A stretch of DNA of 6,016 nt from Gammaproteobacteria bacterium (GTDB lineage Bacteria; Pseudomonadota; Gammaproteobacteria; SZUA-152). The stretch lies in NCBI GenBank assembly GCA_003229995.1, contig QIGJ01000076.1:1-6016 (forward strand), read 5' to 3'. Shown piece after piece: positions 1 to 6,016 of this stretch. Position 1 is the first letter of the stretch. Each line of letters begins with the position of its first letter. The notes under the pieces were generated by a model that made no database searches, had not been told where the DNA came from, and worked only from the letters and a program-made list of their open reading frames with translations. The position numbers and the translations under genes were made by a program.

Positions 1-70
1 CACTTCGCAGCGCCTTGAAGGCCGAAAAATACCCTGTGAAAATTTTGTTAAAATAATGATGCCCAGGCAC
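1..70 (-). other. Operon 3' side: possible start of the next gene at the window edge
   Basis: The bases after the ligase stop codon show no stem followed by a T-run on the minus strand, so transcription probably continues. No ATG occurs on the minus strand here. The reading frame of the ligase stays open after its TAA, beginning with a GTG at 70-68. A second GTG at 3-1 has AAGG nine bases upstream, which is good spacing for a ribosome site. Either, or a start beyond the window, could begin a fifth operon gene. The stretch is too short to identify anything. Confidence 0.2.
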
Positions 71-1426
71 TTATATCGCCGCAACCTTGCTGATGACGTA
101 ACGATATTTCCCTGAACGTTCCGGTTTTATTTTTTCTACACTTTCCACATCGATATTGACACTCTCACCAAGACGCTGCTTAAAACCGGACTTGATATTG
201 GCAACATGCTGCTCTGAAAAATGTTCATCGCCCACCACTTCCACACGAGTCCACTCCAGGGTTTCCTGAATAATTTTAAATGACTTTATTTCTTCCATTT
301 CACGTAACACATAAATCAGTGCCAGCCCGTGCATCACCGTGCCATCGGCAGCAATAATAAAATCAGTCGTTCTGCCGTGAATTTCCTTAAGCATAGGTAA
401 TCCGCGACCGCATGAACAGGTTTCCGTACTCAACGAAGCCACATCACCGGTACGGTAACGAATAAAAGGAAAGTCATCGGTGAACAGGTGGGTAATAACC
501 ACTTCACCACTTTCCCCGTCCGGCACAACCTTACCCTGCGGGTTTACAATCTCGACGATGATGTCCTCGGCGGTGATGTGCATTCCCCCTTCGGGGCATT
601 CGTGGGCGATAAAACCGGCATCCCGCCCACCGTAGCCGTTGGCAACCTTGCAACCAAAACGGCGTTCAATTTTTTCCCGCTGTTCTTGATACAACCGCTC
701 TGAGGTCACAAAGGCGACCTTGATGCCAATATCATCTAACTGCAAATCATTGTTTTCCGCATGCTGGGCAATGTGTGCCAGCACCGATGGATAACCGAAC
801 AGCATACGCGGGCGAACGGAACGAATGACCGCAACAAACTCGTTCAGGTGCGTTTCGGACATTTCAAACGCAGGGAGTAATGTTGAGCGCAGCATGCGGT
901 CACGCAACAAGCGAAACCGATCCTGGGCACCCAGTTCAATCGGCGAACCCCAAAGCACAATTTCCTTGTCGCCGATATCCACATTCCACCAGCGTGTTGC
1001 ACGCCATTTGGCCGCGACATCGTGACTGACACGGGAATGCCCGATAAAAAACACCAGCGGTTCTCCAGATGACCCTCCCGTGTTGAATGGCGAAAGCTGA
1101 GTCGCATTATCAGCTTTCAAGTCCTGCTGGTTTTCCCTGATCACTTTCTTGTCCAGAAAAGGCAACTGTTGAAGATCAGTAACCGATTTCACCGATGAAA
1201 CATCAAACCCAAGCCCATCAAACAGAGAACGGTAATAGGGCACATGAGCGTAGACTTGAGAAAGGAATGCCCGTAAACGCCGCACACGGTATTGTTCCAA
1301 TTGTTCAGACGACCACCACTGGCTGTCTTCCATGGCTTTTTTGACACTGACCGTGGTGTGCCCCTTCAGCTTTTCATGCAAGGGGAACATGACGCCGGAT
1401 ATCAATGCGGTGTACAGGTTTTTCAT
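71..1426 (-). CDS. CapK/PaaK-like adenylate-forming enzyme (phenylacetate-CoA ligase family)
   Basis: This 451-residue member of the ANL adenylate-forming superfamily belongs to the phenylacetate-CoA ligase-like branch often called CapK in capsule loci. The N-terminal region WWSSEQLEQYRVRRLRAFL (37-55) and HVPYYR (61-66) is typical of that branch. The phosphate-binding loop is NTGGSSGEPL (115-124). YGGRDAG (265-271) takes the place of the usual Y-G-x-T/S-E motif. RYRTGD (323-328) carries the ribose-binding Asp. CSCGRGLP (337-344) and GRTTDFI (351-357) lead into the small C-terminal domain, where KPERSGKYR (434-442) offers a candidate catalytic lysine. Family knowledge suggests it activates a carboxylate as the acyl-adenylate; whether CoA, an amine or a sugar hydroxyl accepts it is unknown. 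Despite the family name, phenylacetate breakdown is unlikely: there are no paa neighbours and the gene sits at the end of a polysaccharide operon. It starts at ATG 1426, 27 bases after the upstream gene, with no good ribosome site. Confidence 0.9.
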   Translation of the reverse strand: MKNLYTALISGVMFPLHEKLKGHTTVSVKKAMEDSQWWSSEQLEQYRVRRLRAFLSQVYAHVPYYRSLFDGLGFDVSSVKSVTDLQQLPFLDKKVIRENQQDLKADNATQLSPFNTGGSSGEPLVFFIGHSRVSHDVAAKWRATRWWNVDIGDKEIVLWGSPIELGAQDRFRLLRDRMLRSTLLPAFEMSETHLNEFVAVIRSVRPRMLFGYPSVLAHIAQHAENNDLQLDDIGIKVAFVTSERLYQEQREKIERRFGCKVANGYGGRDAGFIAHECPEGGMHITAEDIIVEIVNPQGKVVPDGESGEVVITHLFTDDFPFIRYRTGDVASLSTETCSCGRGLPMLKEIHGRTTDFIIAADGTVMHGLALIYVLREMEEIKSFKIIQETLEWTRVEVVGDEHFSEQHVANIKSGFKQRLGESVNIDVESVEKIKPERSGKYRYVISKVAAI

Positions 1427-1453
1427 CTCAACGTTGATCAGTCAGCATGCTAA

Positions 1454-2578
1454 TCATGTATTGATTATTTCAGCATACAAACGCAGATAATTTTCTGCGC
1501 TACGCTCTACGCCATAATCGGCAAGGCATCGCTTGCGAGCCGCCTCTCCCATCGTCCGTCGTAACGCCGAATCATTAACCAGCAACGTCAATGCGGCAGA
1601 CAAGGCATCAACATCACCGGGTGGCACTACTTTTCCCTGAACGCCGTCATCGATGACAGTGGGCATTGCCCCCACTGCTGTCACTACCGCCGGTATGCCT
1701 CCGCCCATTGCCTCAAGTAAAGCAATGGGCAAACCTTCCGCATATGAGGGCAGGACAAAAATGTCTGCTTTTTCCAGCCACCCGTGTTTATCCTCACCAT
1801 AGGCAGGCCCAATCAGTTTGATGCGCTCAGTCATACCCGCCTCGTTGATACGGGTCTGCGCTGCATCTGAAATACCCGGGTCATCCTCTCCGCCCACCAA
1901 TGCCAGAGTGGCTTCGGCTGGAACGGCGCGCATGGCATCGATTAATTCCCACACACCCTTGCGTTGCGACAGGTTACCGAGAAATAAAATAAACACCGTT
2001 TGCGCAGCATTTTCTGCTTCCACCGGCTCGTCACGCACAGGAACGCCATTGGCAATAACACGTAATTGTGCACCGGGCAGTCTGTCAGTCAGGGTTTCCT
2101 GCCACGTCTCCGACAACACCACTACTCGGTTGGCCCGGCGCGCCAGCCATCTGGCGAGAAACAATAAAGGAGCAGGCAATTCATCCAAAAAATGGTCAAA
2201 ACGGGCACCATGAATGTGTAACACCACCGGCTTCGCCAATAACCGCGCAATAATCAACAATGTCCCGTCCAGAAAATAGGTCAGCCCACTACAAGTATGA
2301 ATATGTGCAACCGACCGGCCTTTGCCACGCAATGCGAATGCCCAGCGCTTCCACAAACTGAGACGGGCAACAATGCCCGTCAGCAGGGATCGCCCTTTGG
2401 CCGTTTGTTTTGCGGTATTGAAAGGCACAAGTGCCACCCGGTCAGCAAGACTGGACTGACTGATATCACCAATGACCGTTGCCATGCCACCAATGGCCGG
2501 AGGCAAAGGGCCAGCCATCACCACATTCAGCCCAGTCATGTCATGGACTTTTTTATCCTTTGAATGGCTAGCGGACAC
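1454..2578 (-). CDS. Family-4 glycosyltransferase (GT-B fold)
   Basis: This 374-residue protein has the GT4 plan. A glycine-rich N-terminal loop GPLPPAIGG (23-31) follows the first beta strand. HIHG (121-124) and VVLSETW (153-159) lie in the acceptor domain. ANGV (177-180) leads into the donor domain, with GNLSQRKG at 201-208, VGG at 228-230 and VLPSYAEGLPIALLEAMGGG at 275-294. The last contains a complete E-x7-E pair, E281 and E289, which normally contacts the nucleotide-sugar phosphates and sugar. A cytoplasmic, membrane-associated sugar transfer in polysaccharide assembly is expected; donor and acceptor are unknown. The start is uncertain. GTG at 2578 lies 2 bases after the preceding stop and has GGGA 8 bases upstream. 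The ATG at 2539 (residue 14) sits just before the first conserved beta strand, but its nearest AAGGA is about 16 bases away. I could not assign it to a named XrtA subfamily. Confidence 0.9.
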   Translation of the reverse strand: MSASHSKDKKVHDMTGLNVVMAGPLPPAIGGMATVIGDISQSSLADRVALVPFNTAKQTAKGRSLLTGIVARLSLWKRWAFALRGKGRSVAHIHTCSGLTYFLDGTLLIIARLLAKPVVLHIHGARFDHFLDELPAPLLFLARWLARRANRVVVLSETWQETLTDRLPGAQLRVIANGVPVRDEPVEAENAAQTVFILFLGNLSQRKGVWELIDAMRAVPAEATLALVGGEDDPGISDAAQTRINEAGMTERIKLIGPAYGEDKHGWLEKADIFVLPSYAEGLPIALLEAMGGGIPAVVTAVGAMPTVIDDGVQGKVVPPGDVDALSAALTLLVNDSALRRTMGEAARKRCLADYGVERSAENYLRLYAEIINT

Positions 2579-2580
2579 CG

Positions 2581-3783
2581 TTATTTTCCCGCCATGGCGT
2601 AAACATCGCGGTAACGCGCCACACTAACCGGCCAGTTCCGCTCCTGGTCCACAAATTCGCGCCCAGCCTTTCGTAAATCAGCCCAATGCTCGGGTTTGTT
2701 AAACAATTCAATCGCTGCATCGGCAAGCGCACCAGAATCACCTGCGCGAAACAGACACCCCGTTTTTCCATCGACAATCAATTCTTTGTGCCCCCCGACA
2801 TCGGATGCTAATACAATACGTCCCTGCGCCATCGCTTCCAGCGGTTTTAGTGGCGTAACCAGATTTGTCAGGCGCATGGAAAGACGTGGATAAACAAAAA
2901 TATCCACCAGATTGTAATAGCGCTGCACTTGGTCATGGGGAACCCGGCCGGTGAAAATAACCTGCTGAGCCAGCCCCAAATCCTTCACCTGTTGATGCAA
3001 CAGTTCATCCTGCGGCCCACCCCCTACCAGCAGCAGGCGCGCCTCTGGATTTGTTTTCAGTATTCTGGGCATGGCTTCCACCAGCAACGGAAGCCCTTCA
3101 TAGGCATAAAAAGAACCGATAAAACCCAATACCTGTTTTCCCTCAAGCCCGAGTTCACTCAACAATGTAGGATCCACCACACCACCCACTTTAAATTTCT
3201 CTGCATCCACCGCATTGGGAATCACCGTAATACGATCTTCTGCAACACCCCGCTTCGCGATATCGCCTCGCAAGCCTTCACAAATGGTCGTCACGGCATT
3301 GGCACGCCTGAGCACAAAAGTTTCCATTGCGCGTGTCAAACGATAGCGGAGACCACCCTCACTTGAGGTACCATGATCAACGGCGGCATCCTCCCAAAAC
3401 GCACGCACTTCATAAACCACCGGAATCCCCAGACGACGCCCCGCCCGTAACGCAGCAATACCATTTAATGCTGGGGAGTGTGCATGCAGGATATCCGGCT
3501 TTACCTCAACCAACACGTTCTCCAGCCGACGGGTCAGCGCCGGAATAATCGCTAACTGATTAAGGATGGGTAATTTGGCCAACCAACCTGAAACCGGAGG
3601 CGTGCGATAAAAATGTAGCCCATCGATATCTTCTTCCGCAGGCGCATCCGGATAATGTTTTGGACTGGTGAGATGAAAGGTTTCCCAACCCATGGCATGC
3701 TGCTGATGCAAAATCGCTGCGGTACGAAAGGTGTACCCACTATGCAGCGGAATGGAGTGATCCAGTACGTGTAATATTTTCAT
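2581..3783 (-). CDS. XrtA/PEP-CTERM-type family-4 glycosyltransferase
   Basis: This 400-residue GT-B retaining glycosyltransferase begins MKILHVLDHSIPLHSGYTFR, a signature I recognise from the exosortase A-associated GT4 family (Daro_2409-like, TIGR04063). The N-terminal acceptor domain includes HAHSP at 100-104 and the strongly family-typical YEVRAFWEDAAVDHGT at 124-139. The C-terminal nucleotide-sugar domain includes IPNAVD at 188-193, GSFYAYEG at 223-230, GGGP at 254-257 and TPLKPLEAMAQG at 310-321. Of the usual E-x7-E pair only the second Glu (E316) is present; position 308 is Leu, as in several GT4 branches. The protein should transfer a sugar from a nucleotide-sugar to a lipid-linked glycan on the cytoplasmic side of the membrane. 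The start is the ATG at 3783, which overlaps the amidotransferase stop by four bases (ATGA), implying translational coupling. An upstream GTG at 3834 would add 17 residues with no family match. The sugar and linkage cannot be told from sequence. Confidence 0.93.
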   Translation of the reverse strand: MKILHVLDHSIPLHSGYTFRTAAILHQQHAMGWETFHLTSPKHYPDAPAEEDIDGLHFYRTPPVSGWLAKLPILNQLAIIPALTRRLENVLVEVKPDILHAHSPALNGIAALRAGRRLGIPVVYEVRAFWEDAAVDHGTSSEGGLRYRLTRAMETFVLRRANAVTTICEGLRGDIAKRGVAEDRITVIPNAVDAEKFKVGGVVDPTLLSELGLEGKQVLGFIGSFYAYEGLPLLVEAMPRILKTNPEARLLLVGGGPQDELLHQQVKDLGLAQQVIFTGRVPHDQVQRYYNLVDIFVYPRLSMRLTNLVTPLKPLEAMAQGRIVLASDVGGHKELIVDGKTGCLFRAGDSGALADAAIELFNKPEHWADLRKAGREFVDQERNWPVSVARYRDVYAMAGK

Positions 3784-5672
3784 TGACTGCCCAAAACCTG
3801 GCGTTGAAATGACTCGTACATAAACAACGACCACAGGGCCGCACTGTGATCCTGCAAACCTGATTGGTGATCATCTATTAAACGGGTCAGGAAACGACGA
3901 TCAAATATACCGGTATCCAGCAGACAATCACTCAACACGGACTCCCGTACTCGTTCACGCAACGGGCCGCGAAACCATTGTGCGATAGGCACGGCAAAAC
4001 CCTGTTTTTTTCGATACATGAGATCTTGCGACAAGTGGGGTGCCATAGCCTTTTTGAACAAATATTTTCCGTCACTGCCCCGCAGTTTCAAATCCGGCGA
4101 CAGACCCGATGTCCACTCCACCACTTTGTGGTCCAATAATGGCACCCGCACTTCCAGGGCATGCGCCATGCTGGCGCGATCCACCTTGGTCAGGATAGGA
4201 AGATAGGTCTTCATATCCAGATATTGCATCCTCGACAAAGAATGCTCCGCAGGTGAATTTTTGTCATGCCCTTTTAACACTTCGAGCGCATGATAGCCTT
4301 GAAGCTCTGATCGGAATGAGGGTGAAAAAAGCTGCTGACGCAGAGAGTCCTTCAGCACGCAGGAAATATCGAAGTAGCTTTCGACGGGCGTTTTTGCCAG
4401 CGACTGAAATAACGCTTTGGCACGAAAAACCCGAGGAGCCCAAAGTGCCTTGGGATACACTTTCCCTAAACCGCCAAACACCAGACTACGAAACCCCTGA
4501 GGGAATACGTCACGGAGATTCTGCTCACGCATAAACCACTGATAACGCCGATACCCTGCCAGGATTTCATCACCACCATCACCGGAAAGGGCGACTGTGA
4601 CCTTTTTCTTTGCCAGCTCACACACCCGGTAGGTGGGAATAGCGGAACTGTCTGCATAAGGCTCATCATACAACATTGCCAGACGATCAATCAGGTCAAA
4701 ATCATCACTATCTACCTGCCAGGCAGTGTGTTGGGTGTTGTATTGCTTCGCCACTTCATTGGCATAAGCGGATTCATCATAACGTGGGTCGGCAAAAGAA
4801 ATGGAACAGGTGTTGACCGGATTATCGGACAAGCCAGCCATCATCGCCACCACGGCGCTGGAATCCAGCCCTCCGGACAGAAATGCCCCCAACGGCACCT
4901 CTGCGATCATGCGAATTTTCACCGCCTCCGTCATGCGATCGGCAAGTTCTTTGGCGTATTCCTCTTCTTCCTGTTTTGGCAATACCTCGAAGGGCACGTT
5001 CCAATACTGTTTGCAAACAGGCGCACGCCCATCCCGGGTGACGGACAACGTGTACCCGGGAGATAATTTGTGTGCGTGGGAAAGTATGGTTTTCGGTTCG
5101 GGGACATACCCGTAAGCAAAATAATCTTCAACCGCCGTTGGTTCGATAGTGCGAGGAAGGTCGGGGTGCTGTAAAAGCGCTTTCAATTCCGAACCAAAAA
5201 TGAAGTGCCCATTGGGCAGCATTGAATAATACAGTGGCTTGATACCCAACCGGTCTCGCGCAATAAACAATTGTTCCTGTTTACTGTCCCATATCGCAAA
5301 AACAAACATGCCACGAAAGCGGTCAACACACGCTTCTCCCCATTCTTCCCAGGCATGCACGATCACTTCGGTATCGGAATGTGTACGAAATGTATGGCCC
5401 TTCTGGCGCAGCTCTTTTGCCAGTTCGGCAAAATTGTAAATTTCACCGTTGAACACCACAACTACTGACCCATCTTCATTAAACAGAGGTTGCTGTCCGC
5501 CGGAGCGATCAATAATGGACAGGCGACGATGCCCCAGGCCTAAGCCCGGCGCAGTATGAATGCCGCCTTCATCCGGCCCGCGATGAAACAGTGATTCATT
5601 CATACGCACCAGTAAATCCCGATTCACTTCGCGCTTTGAACGCGTGTCAAAAATGCCTGTTAGCCCACACAC
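3780..5672 (-). CDS. XrtA/PEP-CTERM-associated asparagine synthetase-like amidotransferase
   Basis: This 630-residue protein has the two-domain layout of glutamine-hydrolysing asparagine synthetases. The N-terminal class II glutaminase has Cys2 (the nucleophile after Met removal), RGPD at 31-34, HRRLSIID at 48-55, NGEIYN at 75-80 and Ser-Asp at 99-100. The C-terminal ATP-pyrophosphatase synthetase domain has the PP-loop SGGLDSS at 266-272, DEPYADSSAIP at 336-346 and SGDGGDE at 363-369. All visible catalytic motifs are intact. Length and sequence style match the exosortase A-associated amidotransferase family rather than housekeeping AsnB (about 555 residues). It should take the amide of glutamine and form an amide on an ATP-activated carboxylate in the cytoplasm. 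In polysaccharide loci the acceptor may be a uronic acid or a precursor rather than aspartate, but that is inference. The start is GTG at 5672, fixed by the need for Cys2. The ribosome site is weak (GGA, 8 bases upstream). It is the first gene of the operon. Confidence 0.95.
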   Translation of the reverse strand: MCGLTGIFDTRSKREVNRDLLVRMNESLFHRGPDEGGIHTAPGLGLGHRRLSIIDRSGGQQPLFNEDGSVVVVFNGEIYNFAELAKELRQKGHTFRTHSDTEVIVHAWEEWGEACVDRFRGMFVFAIWDSKQEQLFIARDRLGIKPLYYSMLPNGHFIFGSELKALLQHPDLPRTIEPTAVEDYFAYGYVPEPKTILSHAHKLSPGYTLSVTRDGRAPVCKQYWNVPFEVLPKQEEEEYAKELADRMTEAVKIRMIAEVPLGAFLSGGLDSSAVVAMMAGLSDNPVNTCSISFADPRYDESAYANEVAKQYNTQHTAWQVDSDDFDLIDRLAMLYDEPYADSSAIPTYRVCELAKKKVTVALSGDGGDEILAGYRRYQWFMREQNLRDVFPQGFRSLVFGGLGKVYPKALWAPRVFRAKALFQSLAKTPVESYFDISCVLKDSLRQQLFSPSFRSELQGYHALEVLKGHDKNSPAEHSLSRMQYLDMKTYLPILTKVDRASMAHALEVRVPLLDHKVVEWTSGLSPDLKLRGSDGKYLFKKAMAPHLSQDLMYRKKQGFAVPIAQWFRGPLRERVRESVLSDCLLDTGIFDRRFLTRLIDDHQSGLQDHSAALWSLFMYESFQRQVLGSQ

Positions 5673-5694
5673 AATAACTGTCCGTTAACCCTTT

Positions 5695-5873
5695 AGGAAT
5701 GGGCACGCAATAATTTCCCTGTTTAGCATCCCGACTTCAGCCCGTCTTCGCCCGCTCTTCAATCACAAAAGCTCGAAATAGAACAACTATTCCTGCACTT
5801 TTGTTCAATCAGAACGAACCAAGTCGGACTAAATTCGGGCGCTAAACCGGGAAGTTATTGCGTGCCCATTCCT
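5695..5873. repeat. 179-base imperfect palindrome, MITE-like foldback element
   Basis: The arms at 5695-5719 and 5849-5873 are inverted copies matching at 24 of 25 positions; the arm includes GGAATGGGCACGCAATAA. After one mismatch, GTTTAGC (5721-5727) pairs with GCTAAAC (5841-5847). Weaker pairing continues inwards: CCCGA with TCGGG, ACAAAAG (5765-5771) with CTTTTGT (5798-5804), and AATAG (5777-5781) with CTATT (5787-5791) around the central loop AACAA. The whole stretch is symmetric about position 5784. TTA flanks both sides (5693-5695 and 5873-5875), which could be a 3-base target duplication but is too short to prove one. No open reading frame fits inside, so any movement would need a transposase supplied elsewhere. 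Alternatives are a REP/BIME-type array or a folded RNA leader. It lies 22 bases upstream of the first operon gene. Confidence 0.85.
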
Positions 5874-5874
5874 T

Positions 5875-5900
5875 ATTATTTTAAACAACATTATTTTAAA
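5875..5900. repeat. Direct repeat ATTATTTTAAA, two copies 15 bases apart
   Basis: Identical 11-base copies lie at 5875-5885 and 5890-5900, separated by CAAC. The first covers the proposed -10 box and the second lies in the promoter spacer. The repeat could be an operator for a dimeric regulator or simply AT-rich repetition beside a mobile element. Confidence 0.5.
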
Positions 5901-5906
5901 TGTGAA
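5878..5906 (-). promoter_or_regulatory. Putative sigma-70-type promoter of the polysaccharide operon
   Basis: On the minus strand, TTCACA (5906-5901, five of six to the -35 consensus) is followed by a 17-base spacer and TAAAAT (5883-5878, five of six to the -10 consensus). It faces the amidotransferase gene and is the best promoter I found in the upstream region. Transcription would begin near 5871, at the right edge of the 179-base palindrome. This would give a leader of about 200 bases that contains the whole palindrome. The region is AT-rich, so chance matches are possible. Confidence 0.45.
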
Positions 5907-5960
5907 TTAAACGCCAAAAAACACGCTACTGCCGCATCCTTTAAATTCGCACCTTTCTCG
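5907..5960. other. Non-coding spacer with no recognised feature
   Basis: Between the proposed promoter and the REP-like hairpin I see no gene, RNA, clear repeat or protein-binding motif. It belongs to the 344-base gene-free stretch 5673-6016, whose other contents are listed separately. Confidence 0.6.
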
Positions 5961-5983
5961 TTCCTCATGCTCCAGCGTGGGAA
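5961..5983. repeat. REP-like hairpin
   Basis: TTCC, a bulged T, then CATGCT pair with AGCGTGGGAA across a CC loop, with one T-G wobble in RNA. The surrounding TCGTTCC...CCAGCGTGGGAATGC resembles short hairpin repeats that I recall as scattered in many proteobacterial intergenic regions. Just beyond, CATAC (5986-5990) and GTATG (6011-6015) are inverted across 20 bases, suggesting a second stem cut by the window end. No T-run follows on the plus strand, so a simple terminator is unlikely. Confidence 0.6.
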
Positions 5984-6016
5984 TGCATACAGTGGGTTGA
6001 CTATAGCAAGGTATGG

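Noticed and set aside
12..23. Inverted repeat GCCTTGAAGGC as a terminator
   Set aside because: The stem allows only three to five pairs with almost no loop. On the minus strand the T-run precedes rather than follows it, so it does not fit an intrinsic terminator for this operon.
1427..1453. Short palindromes (GCATGC, TGATCA, AACGTT) between the second glycosyltransferase and the ligase gene
   Set aside because: Six-base palindromes of this kind are common by chance and do not form a convincing operator or terminator.
1818..2213. Plus-strand open frame of 131 codons
   Set aside because: It is antisense to the second glycosyltransferase, has no recognisable domain and no supporting context.
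2929..3366. Plus-strand open frame of 145 codons
   Set aside because: It lies antisense within the well-supported glycosyltransferase gene, and its product is rich in His, Gln and Cys without any recognisable domain. It is a shadow frame.
3784..3834. A 17-residue N-terminal extension of the XrtA-type glycosyltransferase from a GTG at 3834
   Set aside because: It lies within the amidotransferase coding end, has no family match, and the ATG at 3783 begins exactly at the conserved family N-terminus with an ATGA overlap.
4728..5115. Two overlapping plus-strand open frames of 112 and 104 codons
   Set aside because: Both are antisense to the amidotransferase, whose motifs in this stretch (around the PP-loop) are intact. 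Neither product resembles a known family.
5695..5873. Integron attC site
   Set aside because: The imperfect palindrome is reminiscent, but it is longer than usual attC sites. Its ends (GGAATGGG...CCCATTCC) do not give the RYYYAAC / GTTRRRY boundaries, and no cassette array or integrase is seen.
5695..5873. CRISPR repeat-spacer unit
   Set aside because: There are only two inverted copies of the 25-base arm, no direct repeats with regular spacers and no cas genes.

Overview
The window is about 6 kb from a moderate-GC (roughly 50 %) bacterial chromosome. It carries four complete protein genes, all on the minus strand, packed as one apparent operon read from right to left. The first two proteins strongly resemble the exosortase A (XrtA/PEP-CTERM)-associated amidotransferase and the XrtA-associated family-4 glycosyltransferase. 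These families travel with the exopolysaccharide loci of PEP-CTERM protein-sorting systems in Proteobacteria. A Proteobacterium, most likely a Gammaproteobacterium, is therefore the best guess. No exosortase or PEP-CTERM protein lies inside the window, so the system is inferred from family recognition only.

Layout in transcription order. At 5672-3780 is a glutamine-dependent asparagine synthetase-like amidotransferase with a GTG start and Cys2 nucleophile. At 3783-2581 is an XrtA-type GT4 glycosyltransferase, starting inside the previous gene's stop codon (4-base ATGA overlap). At 2578-1454 is a second GT4 glycosyltransferase, probably GTG-started and 2 bases downstream. At 1426-71 is a CapK/PaaK-like adenylate-forming enzyme, 27 bases downstream. 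No convincing terminator follows it in the last 70 bases, so the operon probably continues beyond the window. Together the genes look like the tailoring and assembly part of a surface polysaccharide pathway: two sugar transfers, one amidation or amide-forming step, and one carboxylate-activation step.

The 344-base non-coding stretch upstream of the first gene (5673-6016) is the most unusual part. It holds a 179-base imperfect palindrome (5695-5873) whose outer 25-base arms match at 24 positions and whose symmetry continues to a central AACAA loop. This looks like a MITE-like or other foldback element. Just outside it is a good sigma-70-type promoter facing the operon (TTCACA, 17-base spacer, TAAAAT). 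The predicted transcript start falls on the element's edge, so the whole palindrome would form the mRNA leader. Further right is a REP-like hairpin (5961-5983), and the window ends within what may be a second palindrome.
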